Of a stretch of 53,367 bases of DNA, positions 44,369 through 53,242 are shown in pieces. The notes under the pieces are model-generated. The model did not search any database, was not told the DNA's origin, and saw only the letters and a list, made by a program, of their open reading frames with translations. Source of the DNA: Neorhodopirellula pilleata (GTDB lineage: Bacteria > Planctomycetota > Planctomycetia > Pirellulales > Pirellulaceae); the NCBI RefSeq assembly GCF_007859915.1, contig NZ_SJPM01000024.1, forward strand, positions 1-53,367, in the 5' to 3' direction. Both the position numbers and the translations under genes were made by a program. The first letter of the stretch is position 1. Each line of letters starts with the position of its first letter.

Positions 44369-44782
44369 ATGTTGAGACGCTCCGAAACGAACGATCCCCC
44401 GGTCCACGCTGCCACCGTCTTGGTTGTCGACGACACGGCTTCGGCCCGCTACCTTGTCACCACGACGCTGGGACGATTGGGTTTCTCAACCGTGATCGCC
44501 GGCAACGGCCAGACTGCGCTCGAAACTCTGCGAGATTCTCAACTGGACGCGATCGTGACGGATTTGGAGATGCCGGAAATGGGCGGCGAAGAACTGATTC
44601 GAGCCGTGAGAAATCATCGGGATCGCAGAATTCGCAATCTGCCGATCATTGTGTGCACTTCCAAGGTTGACGCGTCTACGCTCGCTACGTTGGCACGTTT
44701 GGGTGTGAATGCGGTCGTTCCCAAACCGGTCGATGTTCGGTTGTTGGTCGAGCACGCGATCAAATTGTTCAAGATCGCCTGA
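44369..44782 (+). CDS. Single-domain response regulator (CheY-like)
   Basis: 137 residues: one receiver domain with nothing after it. VLVVDDTASARYL gives the acidic pair, AIVTDLEMPEMGG the phospho-acceptor Asp (about residue 67), IIVCTSKVD the switch Thr/Ser and AVVPKPVDVRLL the conserved Lys. Single-domain regulators act by docking to another protein, as in chemotaxis or relay steps. No kinase is adjacent, so its partner is elsewhere; the hybrid kinase at 17625 with its HPt domain is one possible donor but there is no direct evidence. Confidence 0.92.
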   Translation: MLRRSETNDPPVHAATVLVVDDTASARYLVTTTLGRLGFSTVIAGNGQTALETLRDSQLDAIVTDLEMPEMGGEELIRAVRNHRDRRIRNLPIIVCTSKVDASTLATLARLGVNAVVPKPVDVRLLVEHAIKLFKIA

Positions 44783-44889
44783 TCTGTCGGCTCGCGCGTT
44801 TTGAAGTGACGCTCGTATTGAGTTGTTCAGGTTACAACTTCAAAACTCCCGAGTCGGGCTTCATGACAGCTGCGATTGCCGCTTATGTT

Positions 44890-45612
44890 TCAGCTTTTGA
44901 AAGGGGGCGACGGTTTGTCTTTCAGGACCGTTTGCGACGCATAGGCCAGGACATCGACGGCGATGTCGGCGATGATCACTCGCCCTTTAGCAAGCCAAGC
45001 GGCGGCGAAGGACCAAACAGCGATCCACTCCATCCAGAACAAAAAATTGTAGTCGTTGAAGATTTCTTTCCATCGGGCTGGGATGAGGAATAAGTAGGCT
45101 CCCATCGTCATCATTGAGAACAAGATCACCAAACCGCTCGTGCGATAAATCCAGCTTCGCTCGCGTAAGTGTGGTTCCTTCTCAAGAACGGAGTCACGTG
45201 GGAAATGGTATAACGAGTAAACAGCAAGGGTCAGAAAGAACACGCCACCGCTGAATGTGTGCAAGTATCCATGAATGGTTCGCTGGAAAAGCGGATCGCT
45301 ATTAAAATCGAGCGGAAACAAAGCCACGCCCAGTGCGGAGGCGCCTCCGATATTCGCCGTCCAATTTTCGATCCGGTCATATCCTTGATAACAGAACAGG
45401 AAGACGCCGATTGCACACAAAGTGCCGACGAAAATATCCCGCATCGGGGTATGGTAGTAACTACTCATGTTTTCCTGAACAGAAACCCCGGCAATCCAAC
45501 CGCCGACTAGCAACACAAGCGGAAGGGCGAGGCCGCTCAAGCCGACCGCGCGCCGAATGGTCAAGTAAGATGCCACCAAAGTACTCGCCCGCTCGGGTGA
45601 ATCGTCAATCAT
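44890..45612 (-). CDS. Hypothetical polytopic membrane protein
   Basis: 240 residues from the ATG at 45612 (MIDDSPERASTLVASYLTIRRAVG); the open frame to 45672 adds a leader unlike a membrane protein. About six membrane helices can be drawn: VGLSGLALPLVLLVGGWIAG, MRDIFVGTLCAIGVFLFCYQGYD, NIGGASALGVALFPL, YLHTFSGGVFFLTLAVYSLYHF, IYRTSGLVILFSMMTMGAYLFLI and NFLFWMEWIAVWSFAAAWLAKG. SVQENMSSYYHTPMRDI is a conserved-looking loop, resembling DUF998-like proteins. The function is unknown. A possible small gene overlaps its start by 8 nt. Confidence 0.7.
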   Translation of the reverse strand: MIDDSPERASTLVASYLTIRRAVGLSGLALPLVLLVGGWIAGVSVQENMSSYYHTPMRDIFVGTLCAIGVFLFCYQGYDRIENWTANIGGASALGVALFPLDFNSDPLFQRTIHGYLHTFSGGVFFLTLAVYSLYHFPRDSVLEKEPHLRERSWIYRTSGLVILFSMMTMGAYLFLIPARWKEIFNDYNFLFWMEWIAVWSFAAAWLAKGRVIIADIAVDVLAYASQTVLKDKPSPPFKS

Positions 45613-45817
45613 GAGCGTCCAGCGCGGAGGAGTATTCGTAGGTAGAAAACGGAGGAACCGGCAACGGGCCATGCACGGGAGTCGGAGCCAACTTTAGTGT
45701 ACGTCCCTGTATCGGAAACAGATCACGAAGATCAAAATGGTTTTCGCCTTTTCGATCAATCGGCAAAAGTGAAGTGAAAGGCCCATTTAATTTCGTGCAG
45801 TCCGATGCGATGGTCAA
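45605..45817 (-). CDS. Possible small protein of 70 residues
   Basis: A 70-residue frame opening MTIASDCTKLNGPFTSLLPIDRKGE and ending PPFSTYEYSSALDAHD. It overlaps the start of the membrane-protein gene by 8 nt in a manner seen for coupled genes. It is Pro-rich with no motif, membrane helix or clear ribosome-binding site, and the codon third positions are mixed. It may be chance; it is listed because the spacer between genes here is otherwise empty. Confidence 0.25.
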   Translation of the reverse strand: MTIASDCTKLNGPFTSLLPIDRKGENHFDLRDLFPIQGRTLKLAPTPVHGPLPVPPFSTYEYSSALDAHD

Positions 45818-45993
45818 GATCGTCGGAATGATTTCAGGGTTATCGCTAAGCTCGACACTCTATCTTCGCCGGGCAGTTGCGGTCCACTCCGGTCGCGATC
45901 AGTTCATCCGCCCGATCGGCGATTCCGGTACGCGGCTTCATTGGCGGCTTGCTTTTTTGGAAAAACGCAGAAGCAATCGTCGACGTGACCGAC

Positions 45994-47301
45994 TTATCGA
46001 TCCTCCTCGGATTCAACACTGACGCTCGGTGGTACGTCGCCGGCGGATCGCGTTTCAAGCGCGTTACGTATCGCGCCTTGGTCAACGGCACGCCGAGTTT
46101 GTCCTTGGGTGCGTTGTTTGACTTCTCGCGTTTTGGGGTTTCTCGAATGTTGATGTTCAGATTGTTGTTCCAGAAGGACTTCTTGCAGTGCCGAGCGGGA
46201 GATCAGGCCGTGTTCGGCAGCGTGTCGCGCCATCGCAAAGCTATCGGGGGCCAGCATCAACGAGCTACCCGCCGAAACGACTTGTTTCGCCAGTTCCTCG
46301 ATCGCCCGGACTCGGTCGTCTGAACGACTGACGTTGCGGATATAGACCGCTTCAACTCGACCAGGATTCTCCTGGACGATCTGCGCATAAATTTCGGGAT
46401 CATGCTGTCCACTGTCGCCGATCAGCACGAATGGCAGGTCATGATACAGACTCAGCATGTCGCGAATGAGATTGAGTTTGTGATCTTCCGCCGGCGGCGG
46501 AAATGGACGCTGTAGCGACATGCCCCACTCACGAAGAAACAAGATAGGGCCGACGGGAATTCGGTGGAGGCGAAAGAACTCCTGCAAAATCTCATAGATG
46601 CTCCAAGGTCCACGCGAAACGTAAAGCATGGGATTGAACTGCGTTTGCGAAGGACCGTTGTACAAGCCGCGATACAGCGCGGCAACGCCGGGAAACGCGA
46701 CACGACTTTCAGGCCCTAACACGAACAATCGCCACATCATCTTCAGTTTATTGACGACGCCAGTGAGCATCACCGTATCGTCAATATCGCTGATGATAAC
46801 ACGCACCGCATTGGTCGACGGGACGAAGACGTGCCCTTGAACGCGGACACCAGCATCGTCGGCTAATTCCGTTGGTGCGACTAGTTGGAATTCAACTTGG
46901 TGCCACTGTTTATCCGGGCTGGGGCGTCGTGGCACTTGCAGGCGAGCCCGAAAGTAACCGTCTCGATCGGTCTGCACTCGTGCGATCGCGACATTGACAG
47001 TTGTCGGCGAATCGTGCTTCACCGTTAAGGTGGCATTCCCGACACCTTTGCGAAACACGCGACGAATCACATCAAGCAAATCCCGGTTCGCAAAAGACGC
47101 ATTAAGCCGAGATGCCAAGCGTGGCTGCTGGAAAACACGTCCGACCAAGAAAAGCTCGTCCGCCGATCCATAACCCCGGTACGGCTGAATCAACACGCCG
47201 CCTTTCCCATAATCTTTCCGCACGGGCAAGGCGATCACGTGCGCTAAACGACGTACTAACCGACGACCGGATTGGTAAATGCTACGAAAACTGGTGGACA
47301 T
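45994..47301 (-). CDS. App1-type phosphatase (DUF2183) domain protein
   Basis: 435 residues from the ATG at 47301 (MSTSFRSIYQSGRRLVRR); the open frame continues to 47478 but would overlap the next gene. The N-terminal half is beta-rich (VLIQPYRGYGSADELFLVGRVFQQP, then RVQTDRDGYFRARLQVP), the region usually before the App1 catalytic domain. The phosphatase domain starts VRVIISDIDDTVMLTGVVNKLKMMWRLF, with the HAD-like D-x-D-x-T nucleophile motif, and contains FLREWGMSLQRP and LPFVLIGDSGQHDPEIYAQIV (second acidic motif). In yeast App1 hydrolyses phosphatidate; bacterial substrates are not established. The C-terminal 60 residues are charged and probably disordered. Confidence 0.9.
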   Translation of the reverse strand: MSTSFRSIYQSGRRLVRRLAHVIALPVRKDYGKGGVLIQPYRGYGSADELFLVGRVFQQPRLASRLNASFANRDLLDVIRRVFRKGVGNATLTVKHDSPTTVNVAIARVQTDRDGYFRARLQVPRRPSPDKQWHQVEFQLVAPTELADDAGVRVQGHVFVPSTNAVRVIISDIDDTVMLTGVVNKLKMMWRLFVLGPESRVAFPGVAALYRGLYNGPSQTQFNPMLYVSRGPWSIYEILQEFFRLHRIPVGPILFLREWGMSLQRPFPPPAEDHKLNLIRDMLSLYHDLPFVLIGDSGQHDPEIYAQIVQENPGRVEAVYIRNVSRSDDRVRAIEELAKQVVSAGSSLMLAPDSFAMARHAAEHGLISRSALQEVLLEQQSEHQHSRNPKTREVKQRTQGQTRRAVDQGAIRNALETRSAGDVPPSVSVESEEDR

Positions 47302-47435
47302 GTGAACGATAGGCGACCACAAAACGGTGGGTGGACTCGAAACCAAAACGCTAGCAGGAGCGCCGAACGGCTTGGTACCGCAAATGAGATGCCGCGTTAG
47401 AACCACCCGCTTGCCGTCGAATGGGAAGTATTGAA

Positions 47436-48323
47436 TTACGAAAGATACTTTTTCAACCAAGCGATCGTTCGTTCCCAAGCTAGTTTCGCTGCCGCCTCGT
47501 CGTAGCGCGGCGTCGTGTCATTGTGGAATCCATGATTGACGCCAGGGTAGATGTGTGATTCGAAGGTCACGTCGTTTTCGCGCAGAGCTTGCTCGAATGC
47601 GACAGCACCGTCGAGAATGCGGCGATCCAGTTCGGCGTTGTGGATCAGAAGCGGCGATTGAATTTTGGCGACGTCGGCCGCGTCGGGCTGGCTTCCGTAG
47701 AAAGGAACCCCAGCATCAATGACCCCGGGTATGAGGGTGACTAACTGATTCACCATCCCACCGCCGAAACAAAACCCGATTGCCCCCACTTTTCCGGTGG
47801 ATCGCTCGTGCGAATCGAGCCATTTCGCCGCCGCAATGAAATCTTGGGTCATTTCGTTTCGATCGCGTTTCGCTTGCATCGCTCGTCCTTCATCGTCGTT
47901 GCCGGGATAACCTCCCAGAGGCGTCAACGCGTCAGGAGCCAACGCCAAAAAACCGTCGACGGCTAAACGACGCGCGACGTCTTCGATGTAAGGATTGAGT
48001 CCTCGGTTTTCGTGGATGACGAGCACCGCCGGAAACTTTTTGTCTTCGGCAGGTCTAGCGAGCAAGCCTCTCATTTCGCCCGCACCCTCGGGCGATCGAT
48101 AAGCGATCATCTCCGTTTCAATGCGAGGATCGGAAGGATCAATCTGCTGAGCCCACGCGTAGTTGGGACTGAGGTTCTCGAGCAACGTTTCAACGGTTAA
48201 ACCTCCGACGGCAAACGCCGTTAACCGTGCGATGTAATCGCGGCGGGACAAACGACCGTGTGCGTAATCGTCGTAAAGGTCGATCACTTCTTGGTTGAAC
48301 TGGCTAGCTTGTTTTCGTTCCAT
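47436..48323 (-). CDS. Dienelactone hydrolase family protein
   Basis: 295 residues from the ATG at 48323 (MERKQASQFNQEVIDLYDDY); AGGA lies upstream. The N-terminal 60 residues (HGRLSRRDYIARLTAFAVGGLTVETLLENLSP) resemble the helix pair and possible export leader of planctomycete and proteobacterial DLH relatives. The alpha/beta-hydrolase core starts AVLVIHENRGLNPYIEDVARRLA (Glu105 of the usual HEN/HEI motif), then GAIGFCFGGG with the nucleophile Cys185, NAELDRRI (Asp233) and YPGVNHGFHN (His264). Cys-Asp-His is the DLH triad, which opens enol-lactone rings; the substrate here is unknown. It is divergent from the helicase gene. Confidence 0.9.
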   Translation of the reverse strand: MERKQASQFNQEVIDLYDDYAHGRLSRRDYIARLTAFAVGGLTVETLLENLSPNYAWAQQIDPSDPRIETEMIAYRSPEGAGEMRGLLARPAEDKKFPAVLVIHENRGLNPYIEDVARRLAVDGFLALAPDALTPLGGYPGNDDEGRAMQAKRDRNEMTQDFIAAAKWLDSHERSTGKVGAIGFCFGGGMVNQLVTLIPGVIDAGVPFYGSQPDAADVAKIQSPLLIHNAELDRRILDGAVAFEQALRENDVTFESHIYPGVNHGFHNDTTPRYDEAAAKLAWERTIAWLKKYLS

Positions 48324-48439
48324 TGCCTGGTTTCCTATGCTGGTATGTGGTGAGATCCTTTTCATGGTAGCGGATGAGTCAACGAGCGGGATCGTGGATG
48401 GCACCGGTCCTTCAGAAACCGAGTATTGACTAGATTAAA

Positions 48440-50914
48440 TTGTCGCAGAATTCCCAACCCCGAACCGAAATCGATCGTTTTTTTCGTGCCGCCGGCAACG
48501 TTCCGTTTGCGTTCCAACGTTCAGCTTGGGCGGCTTACGGGCGTGGAGAAAGCGGGTTGATCCACTCAGCCACCGGAACAGGCAAGACACTCGCGGTATG
48601 GCTCGGACCGATCCTCGACTGGCTCAAACAAAATCGCGACCGATCGAAGTGGGATTCCAAGCATCCACCTGGATTACGCGTGCTTTGGATCACCCCGCTC
48701 AAGGCACTTGCCGGTGATACGATTGAAGCACTGCAAGCACCGCTCGATTTCCTGGAAATGCCTTGGCGTTTGGAGGGCCGAACCGGCGACACGAAACAGA
48801 GCCTCAAGGCGAAGCAACTCAAAGTGCTGCCGACGGCAATGGTGACGACGCCGGAAAGTCTTTCGTTGATGTTGACGCACGAAAAACTTCACCGCCAACT
48901 CGCCGGATTGGAAACCGTCATTGTCGATGAATGGCATGAGTTGCTCGGCACCAAACGTGGCGTTCAAACCGAACTAGCGTTGGCGCGGTTGCGTTCCCTG
49001 GCACCTTCCCTGACGACTTGGGGCGTCTCGGCAACACTGGGGAATCTTGACGAAGCGCTCTCGAGTTTGGTCGGGCCGGAGAACGTCGGCCGTGCCAGAA
49101 TCATTTCCGGATACAAACGCAAGAAGATCGAGCTGTTTTCGATCTTGCCTCCTGTCATTGAACGGTTTCCGTGGTCGGGTCACATCGGCACGCGGATGAT
49201 TCCCGAAGTCGCCAAAGAAATTGAATCGGCGGCAAGCTCGTTGATCTTTGCCAACACGCGATCCCAAACCGAAATCTGGTACCAAAAATTGCTCGCCCAC
49301 CGTCCCGACTGGGCAGGTCAAATTGCGCTGCATCATGGCTCGCTCGATCACAGTGTTCGCAAATGGGTCGAAGACGGGCTCCGAAACGGGACTCTCAAAA
49401 GTGTTGTCTGCACGAGCAGCTTGGACCTTGGCGTCGACTTCACCGCCGTCGATTTGGTGATTCAAATCGGCAGCCCCAAGGGAGCGGCGCGTTTATTGCA
49501 ACGGGCCGGTCGCAGTGGCCACAGTCCCGGTGCCACGAGCCGACTAGGTTTTGTACCAACCAATGCACTCGAGCTGATCGAACTGGCGGCTGCTCAAGAT
49601 GCCATCGCAGCGGGCAGGTTAGAATCCCGTCCTTTGTTACCGGCACCACTGGATGTTTTGATTCAGCATTTGGTGACGGTCGCCATCGGTGGCGGGTTTG
49701 AATCCGATTCGATGTTGAGTGAAATCCGCAAGACGCGGGCGTACGAGTCCCTGACCGATCAACAATGGCAGTTCGCATTGGATTTCATCGTCCGTGGTGG
49801 CAGCACGCTCGACGCCTATCCCGAATTCAAACGTGTCGACGTCATCGACGGCCGTTACGTCGTGACTCAAAAGCGTGTCTCGTCGTTGCACCGAATGAAC
49901 ATCGGCACGATCGTTTCGGATGCGTCGATGCAAGTCAAATTCATGACCGGCGGAACGCTTGGGACGGTCGAAGAATCGTTCGTTTCAAAACTCAAAGAGG
50001 GCGAGAAGTTCTTGTTCGCCGGACGGTTGGTTGAATTGGTTCATATCAAGGAAAACCAAGCCTACGTCAAGCGAGCCAAAGGAACGCCCGACACGGTTCC
50101 GCGATGGATGGGAGGTCGTTTGCCGCTCTCGAGCGAATTGGCTTGGGGACTGCGAATGAAACTCGAGGAAGCCGCGACCGGAACATTCCGAGGCCGAGAG
50201 ATGAAACGACTTCGCCCGCTGCTCGAGTTGCAGAGTCGATGGAGCTGTGTGCCGACAACGAATCAGTTATTGATCGAGTTGATTAAGACTCGTGACGGGT
50301 ATCAGATGTTCGTCTTTCCGTTCGCCGGACGGTTGGCACACGAGGGATTGGCGGCAGTGATCGCGCATCGTTTATCGAGGATTCAAAAGATCTCATTCTC
50401 GTTCGCATGCAACGATTACGGGTTGGTATTGACATCACCGATCGAAGCCCCACTTTGCGAAGCGATCTCGAAAGGATTACTGAGTCCGGATCGGCTCGAC
50501 GAGGACATTCGTGAATCACTCAACGCGACCGAGATGAGCCGTCGGGCGTTTCGTCCGATCGCCCGAATTGCGGGCCTGATCCAGGGCGGCTACCCCGGAC
50601 GCCCCAAGCCGAGCAAGCATTTGCAAGCCAGCAGTAATCTGTTTTTCGAAGTCTTTCGAGAATACGATCCGCAAAACCTGTTGCTTCGTCAGTGTGATGA
50701 CGAGGTGCTTCAACAACAACTCGACCGGCAACGGATGTGGGACGCCTTGATGTGGATCGAGCGTGCCAAGACCATCATTTGTCGACCTCCCAAGGTAACC
50801 CCGCTGGCGTTCGGTTTGTTGGTCGACCGGTTGCGAGATCGCGTCAGCAGCGAGACATTGGCCGACCGCGTCGCCAGAATGCAAGCCAGTCTCGAAAAAG
50901 CCGCTCAGGGGTAG
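48440..50914 (+). CDS. Lhr-type ATP-dependent helicase (ligase-associated)
   Basis: 824 residues starting at TTG (48440); there is no ATG before the first helicase motif. Motifs: FAFQRSAW (Q-like), HSATGTGKT (Walker A, about 42-50), ITPLKALAGD (Ia), VTTPESLSLML, IVDEWHELLG (DEWH box, about 161-170), GVSATLGN (III), LIFANTRSQ (IV), VVCTSSLDLGVDF (V) and QRAGRSGHSPG (VI). The C-terminal part (after about 400) is the Lhr-core winged-helix and beta region. This matches the DEXH helicase often found with an ATP-dependent ligase, an exonuclease and PdeM; only pdeM follows here. It acts on DNA in repair. Confidence 0.93.
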   Translation: MSQNSQPRTEIDRFFRAAGNVPFAFQRSAWAAYGRGESGLIHSATGTGKTLAVWLGPILDWLKQNRDRSKWDSKHPPGLRVLWITPLKALAGDTIEALQAPLDFLEMPWRLEGRTGDTKQSLKAKQLKVLPTAMVTTPESLSLMLTHEKLHRQLAGLETVIVDEWHELLGTKRGVQTELALARLRSLAPSLTTWGVSATLGNLDEALSSLVGPENVGRARIISGYKRKKIELFSILPPVIERFPWSGHIGTRMIPEVAKEIESAASSLIFANTRSQTEIWYQKLLAHRPDWAGQIALHHGSLDHSVRKWVEDGLRNGTLKSVVCTSSLDLGVDFTAVDLVIQIGSPKGAARLLQRAGRSGHSPGATSRLGFVPTNALELIELAAAQDAIAAGRLESRPLLPAPLDVLIQHLVTVAIGGGFESDSMLSEIRKTRAYESLTDQQWQFALDFIVRGGSTLDAYPEFKRVDVIDGRYVVTQKRVSSLHRMNIGTIVSDASMQVKFMTGGTLGTVEESFVSKLKEGEKFLFAGRLVELVHIKENQAYVKRAKGTPDTVPRWMGGRLPLSSELAWGLRMKLEEAATGTFRGREMKRLRPLLELQSRWSCVPTTNQLLIELIKTRDGYQMFVFPFAGRLAHEGLAAVIAHRLSRIQKISFSFACNDYGLVLTSPIEAPLCEAISKGLLSPDRLDEDIRESLNATEMSRRAFRPIARIAGLIQGGYPGRPKPSKHLQASSNLFFEVFREYDPQNLLLRQCDDEVLQQQLDRQRMWDALMWIERAKTIICRPPKVTPLAFGLLVDRLRDRVSSETLADRVARMQASLEKAAQG

Positions 50915-50926
50915 AGTCTTCGACTC

Positions 50927-51025
50927 AGCGATTGGCGTTTAGCGATTGGCGTTTAGCCAATAGCCAATAGCCAATAGCCAATAGCCAATAGCCAATAGCC
51001 AACCGCCAATAGCCAACCGCCAATC
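50927..51025. repeat. 7-bp minisatellite with flanking inverted copies
   Basis: A 14-nt direct duplication AGCGATTGGCGTTT (50927-50940, 50941-50954) is followed by seven TAGCCAA units (50954-51002) and CCGCCAA variants, ending CGCCAATC (51018-51025), which is the inverse complement of GATTGGCG at the left. Most of the spacer between the Lhr stop and the pdeM ATG (51030) is made of it; the end lies 4 nt before the ATG, leaving no room for a normal ribosome-binding site. Confidence 0.93.
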
Positions 51026-51029
51026 AACC

Positions 51030-51704
51030 ATGCAACACGGACTGACGATCGATTTGGCCGGGCAATCGTTCGTGCTGTTAGGACAGAAAGGGCTGTACTG
51101 GCCCAAGCATCGTGCGTTGTTGGTCGCCGACCTGCATTTGGGCAAGGATGCGACCTTTCGTCATTTTGGCATCGGCGTCCCACGAGGTTCGACAAAATCG
51201 ACATTGCTGTCGGTGTCGACGATGTTGGAGTCGACTGGCGCCGAAGAGTTGTTCGTACTTGGTGACTTGTGTCACGCTCGCAGTTCTTTGTCGGCGACGA
51301 CGCGAGACGCATTTGCGGCGTTTCAGAACGAACATGGCGGGGTAGCGTTTCACTTGATCGAAGGCAACCATGATCGATCGGCGGGGCGGCTACCCGATGA
51401 TTGGAGGTTCAATGAAGTCGGCACCGCCTTTCATTTGGATGGTGTGACGATGGCTCACGAGCCCGCCGATTGCCCCGTAGGGTCGTCGATTTTAATTACC
51501 GGCCATTGGCATCCCGCGTGGCAACTGCGTCACGCAGGCGAATCAACCGGTAAGCTACCTTGTTTTTGGCACCATGCGGCGCAGCGATGTCTTGTCCTTC
51601 CCGCGTGTGGACATTTTACCGGAACCGAGCTAATCACACCTCGCAATCAAGACCAATTGTGGGTGATCGTGGAAGATCAAGTTATTTCGATTCTTCCGCG
51701 CTGA
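51030..51704 (+). CDS. pdeM: Ligase-associated DNA damage response endonuclease
   Basis: 224 residues, a calcineurin-like metallophosphoesterase: VADLHLGK (Asp34, His36), LGDLCH (Asp79), IEGNHDR (Asn113, His114), TMAHEP (His143) and ILITGHWHP (His159, His161). The LYWPKHRALLVADLHLGKDATFR opening and the compact length identify the PdeM branch rather than a general phosphatase. It is the partner of the upstream helicase. It begins 115 nt after the helicase stop, unlike the tight spacing often found, because the spacer is filled with a 7-bp repeat array. Confidence 0.93.
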   Translation: MQHGLTIDLAGQSFVLLGQKGLYWPKHRALLVADLHLGKDATFRHFGIGVPRGSTKSTLLSVSTMLESTGAEELFVLGDLCHARSSLSATTRDAFAAFQNEHGGVAFHLIEGNHDRSAGRLPDDWRFNEVGTAFHLDGVTMAHEPADCPVGSSILITGHWHPAWQLRHAGESTGKLPCFWHHAAQRCLVLPACGHFTGTELITPRNQDQLWVIVEDQVISILPR

Positions 51705-51805
51705 GACCAAGAGTTTTTTCCGATCAGGCAAGAATCATCGGGCATGCCCCCGATGGAGAGGTACGTTTTTAAGCCTACCTTTTTCCCTGCCTATTGATCC
51801 CTCGC

Positions 51806-53194
51806 ATGTCTCTTGTTGAGCCGAATCCGATACCGGTCGTTCCGCGACCGCGTCGTGTCCTGCCGCTGAACCTCAGCGTGTTTGAGGATTACATGGTTTG
51901 GGACGACCGTCCGGAATATCCGATGACGTTCGTCGTGCGGATGGAATTCGAAGGGGCGATCGATCAACTCGCCATCGAAGAATCGTTGCCGAAGGCTTTG
52001 ACACGGCACCCGCTCTTGCAAGCGATCGTTCGACCGGCCAAGGGAAAGCGAGATGGTTGGGTCGCCGCACCGGACGCTCGCGTATCGATCCACTGGGGAG
52101 CACTCGATGAAGCCGTCGAGCTACCCGACGGCGAGGCAATTGATATCCGCAACCAAGTCGGACTGCGAGTTTGGATCCGCCACGATGATATGCGGGCGGT
52201 GATCACGACTCAGTTCCACCATGCGACCTGTGACGGGATCGGCGCTTACCAGTTCTTGGGCGATTGGTTGTGGCTGTACGCGGAGGCGATCGGTCAACCC
52301 GTGGACGACCCGTTGCCTGAATCGGACATGACGACCCTGCGGGAACGAATCAAGAACAGTTTCGACCCCGCTCTTTATCAAAACGATAAAGGGAAGTTCG
52401 ATTCCAGGCCGGCCCAATCACTCGGATGGGAATGCATTAAAGGCGTGCAACCATTGTCTGCACCCAAACGAGTTCGCGGCAACACCAAACAGGCGGCCTT
52501 GTTTCCGGGGCTGTGCAGTTTTGAGTTCGATCAAAAGGGCTATCGCGAACTTCGCCGCGTCGGTGAACAGCGAGGTCAAACCACCAACGAACTGTTGATC
52601 GAGCGGTTGCTGATCACCCTGCGGGCTTGGAACGAAGCGAACGGCCAGCGGACTCAGCATGATTTTTGCATCATGATGCCGATGGACTTGCGTGAGATCG
52701 AGTCCCGAATGGCGACTGCCGCGAACTTGGTCTCGTACGCACTGATTCGTCGCAAGCAATCCGAATGTGTCGAATCGGAGGCACTCAACGATTCGTTGCG
52801 GCAAGAGATGCTCAAGCTCAAACATACGCGCCGCCGAACACCGTTCATGAGCATGATCGCGTTCGTCAATCGGTTCCCGACCTGGCTGAAACGTTGGGCG
52901 AGTTCACGTCGCTGCATGGCGACGGCGATCGTCTCCAACACCGGCGACCCGACGAAACGATTCGGCATGGCTTTCCCCAAAAACAATGGACTACTGCAAG
53001 CGGGAAATCTAACGATGACGGACATTTATGGGGTTCCACCGATGCGTAAAGGCACGCGACTGACGATTTCGATTTTTACATATCGACGTGTCTTGAAGAT
53101 TTGCTTGCGATGCGACCCGCACTTGTTTGATGAAGCCGACACCAAGCGGTTCGCCGACGCTTATCAAGGGTGCATCGAAAGTTTGTTGCCCTGA
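51806..53194 (+). CDS. Stand-alone condensation-domain-like acyltransferase
   Basis: 462 residues from the ATG at 51806; an ATG 12 nt upstream is also possible. The motif FHHATCDGIGAYQF holds H138-H139-x3-D143-G144, the HHxxxDG active site of condensation domains and related acyltransferases (BAHD, WS/DGAT, PapA). The early stretch FVVRMEFEGAIDQLAIEESLPKALTRHPLLQAIV is the usual first strand and helix of the fold. Later IMMPMDLRE and AIVSNTGDP correspond to the second half-domain's conserved sites (R and SNTG-like). There are no carrier-protein or adenylation domains beside it. The substrate is unknown; acylation of a lipid or sugar is plausible. Confidence 0.85.
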   Translation: MSLVEPNPIPVVPRPRRVLPLNLSVFEDYMVWDDRPEYPMTFVVRMEFEGAIDQLAIEESLPKALTRHPLLQAIVRPAKGKRDGWVAAPDARVSIHWGALDEAVELPDGEAIDIRNQVGLRVWIRHDDMRAVITTQFHHATCDGIGAYQFLGDWLWLYAEAIGQPVDDPLPESDMTTLRERIKNSFDPALYQNDKGKFDSRPAQSLGWECIKGVQPLSAPKRVRGNTKQAALFPGLCSFEFDQKGYRELRRVGEQRGQTTNELLIERLLITLRAWNEANGQRTQHDFCIMMPMDLREIESRMATAANLVSYALIRRKQSECVESEALNDSLRQEMLKLKHTRRRTPFMSMIAFVNRFPTWLKRWASSRRCMATAIVSNTGDPTKRFGMAFPKNNGLLQAGNLTMTDIYGVPPMRKGTRLTISIFTYRRVLKICLRCDPHLFDEADTKRFADAYQGCIESLLP

Positions 53195-53207
53195 AAGACT
53201 GTTTCAA

Positions 53208-53235
53208 AAAAGGGGTCTGACCCTTTGGAGGCGAG
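53208..53235. repeat. REP-like element, right copy
   Basis: 28 nt identical to 490-517 (AAAAGGGGTCTGACCCTTTG and 8 further bases). Only one arm of the left-hand palindrome is present; the second arm would lie where the group II intron end begins. The intron therefore either inserted into a full element or replaced half of it. Confidence 0.85.
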
Positions 53236-53242
53236 GCTATCG

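Noticed and set aside
50954..51002. Could the TAGCCAA array be a CRISPR array?
   Set aside because: The unit is only 7 bp with no spacers and no cas genes nearby; it is a minisatellite.
50953..51312. Minus-strand frame rich in the words GGWLLAIGYW
   Set aside because: It is the translation of the 7-bp repeat array in a chance open frame overlapping pdeM; not a membrane protein gene.
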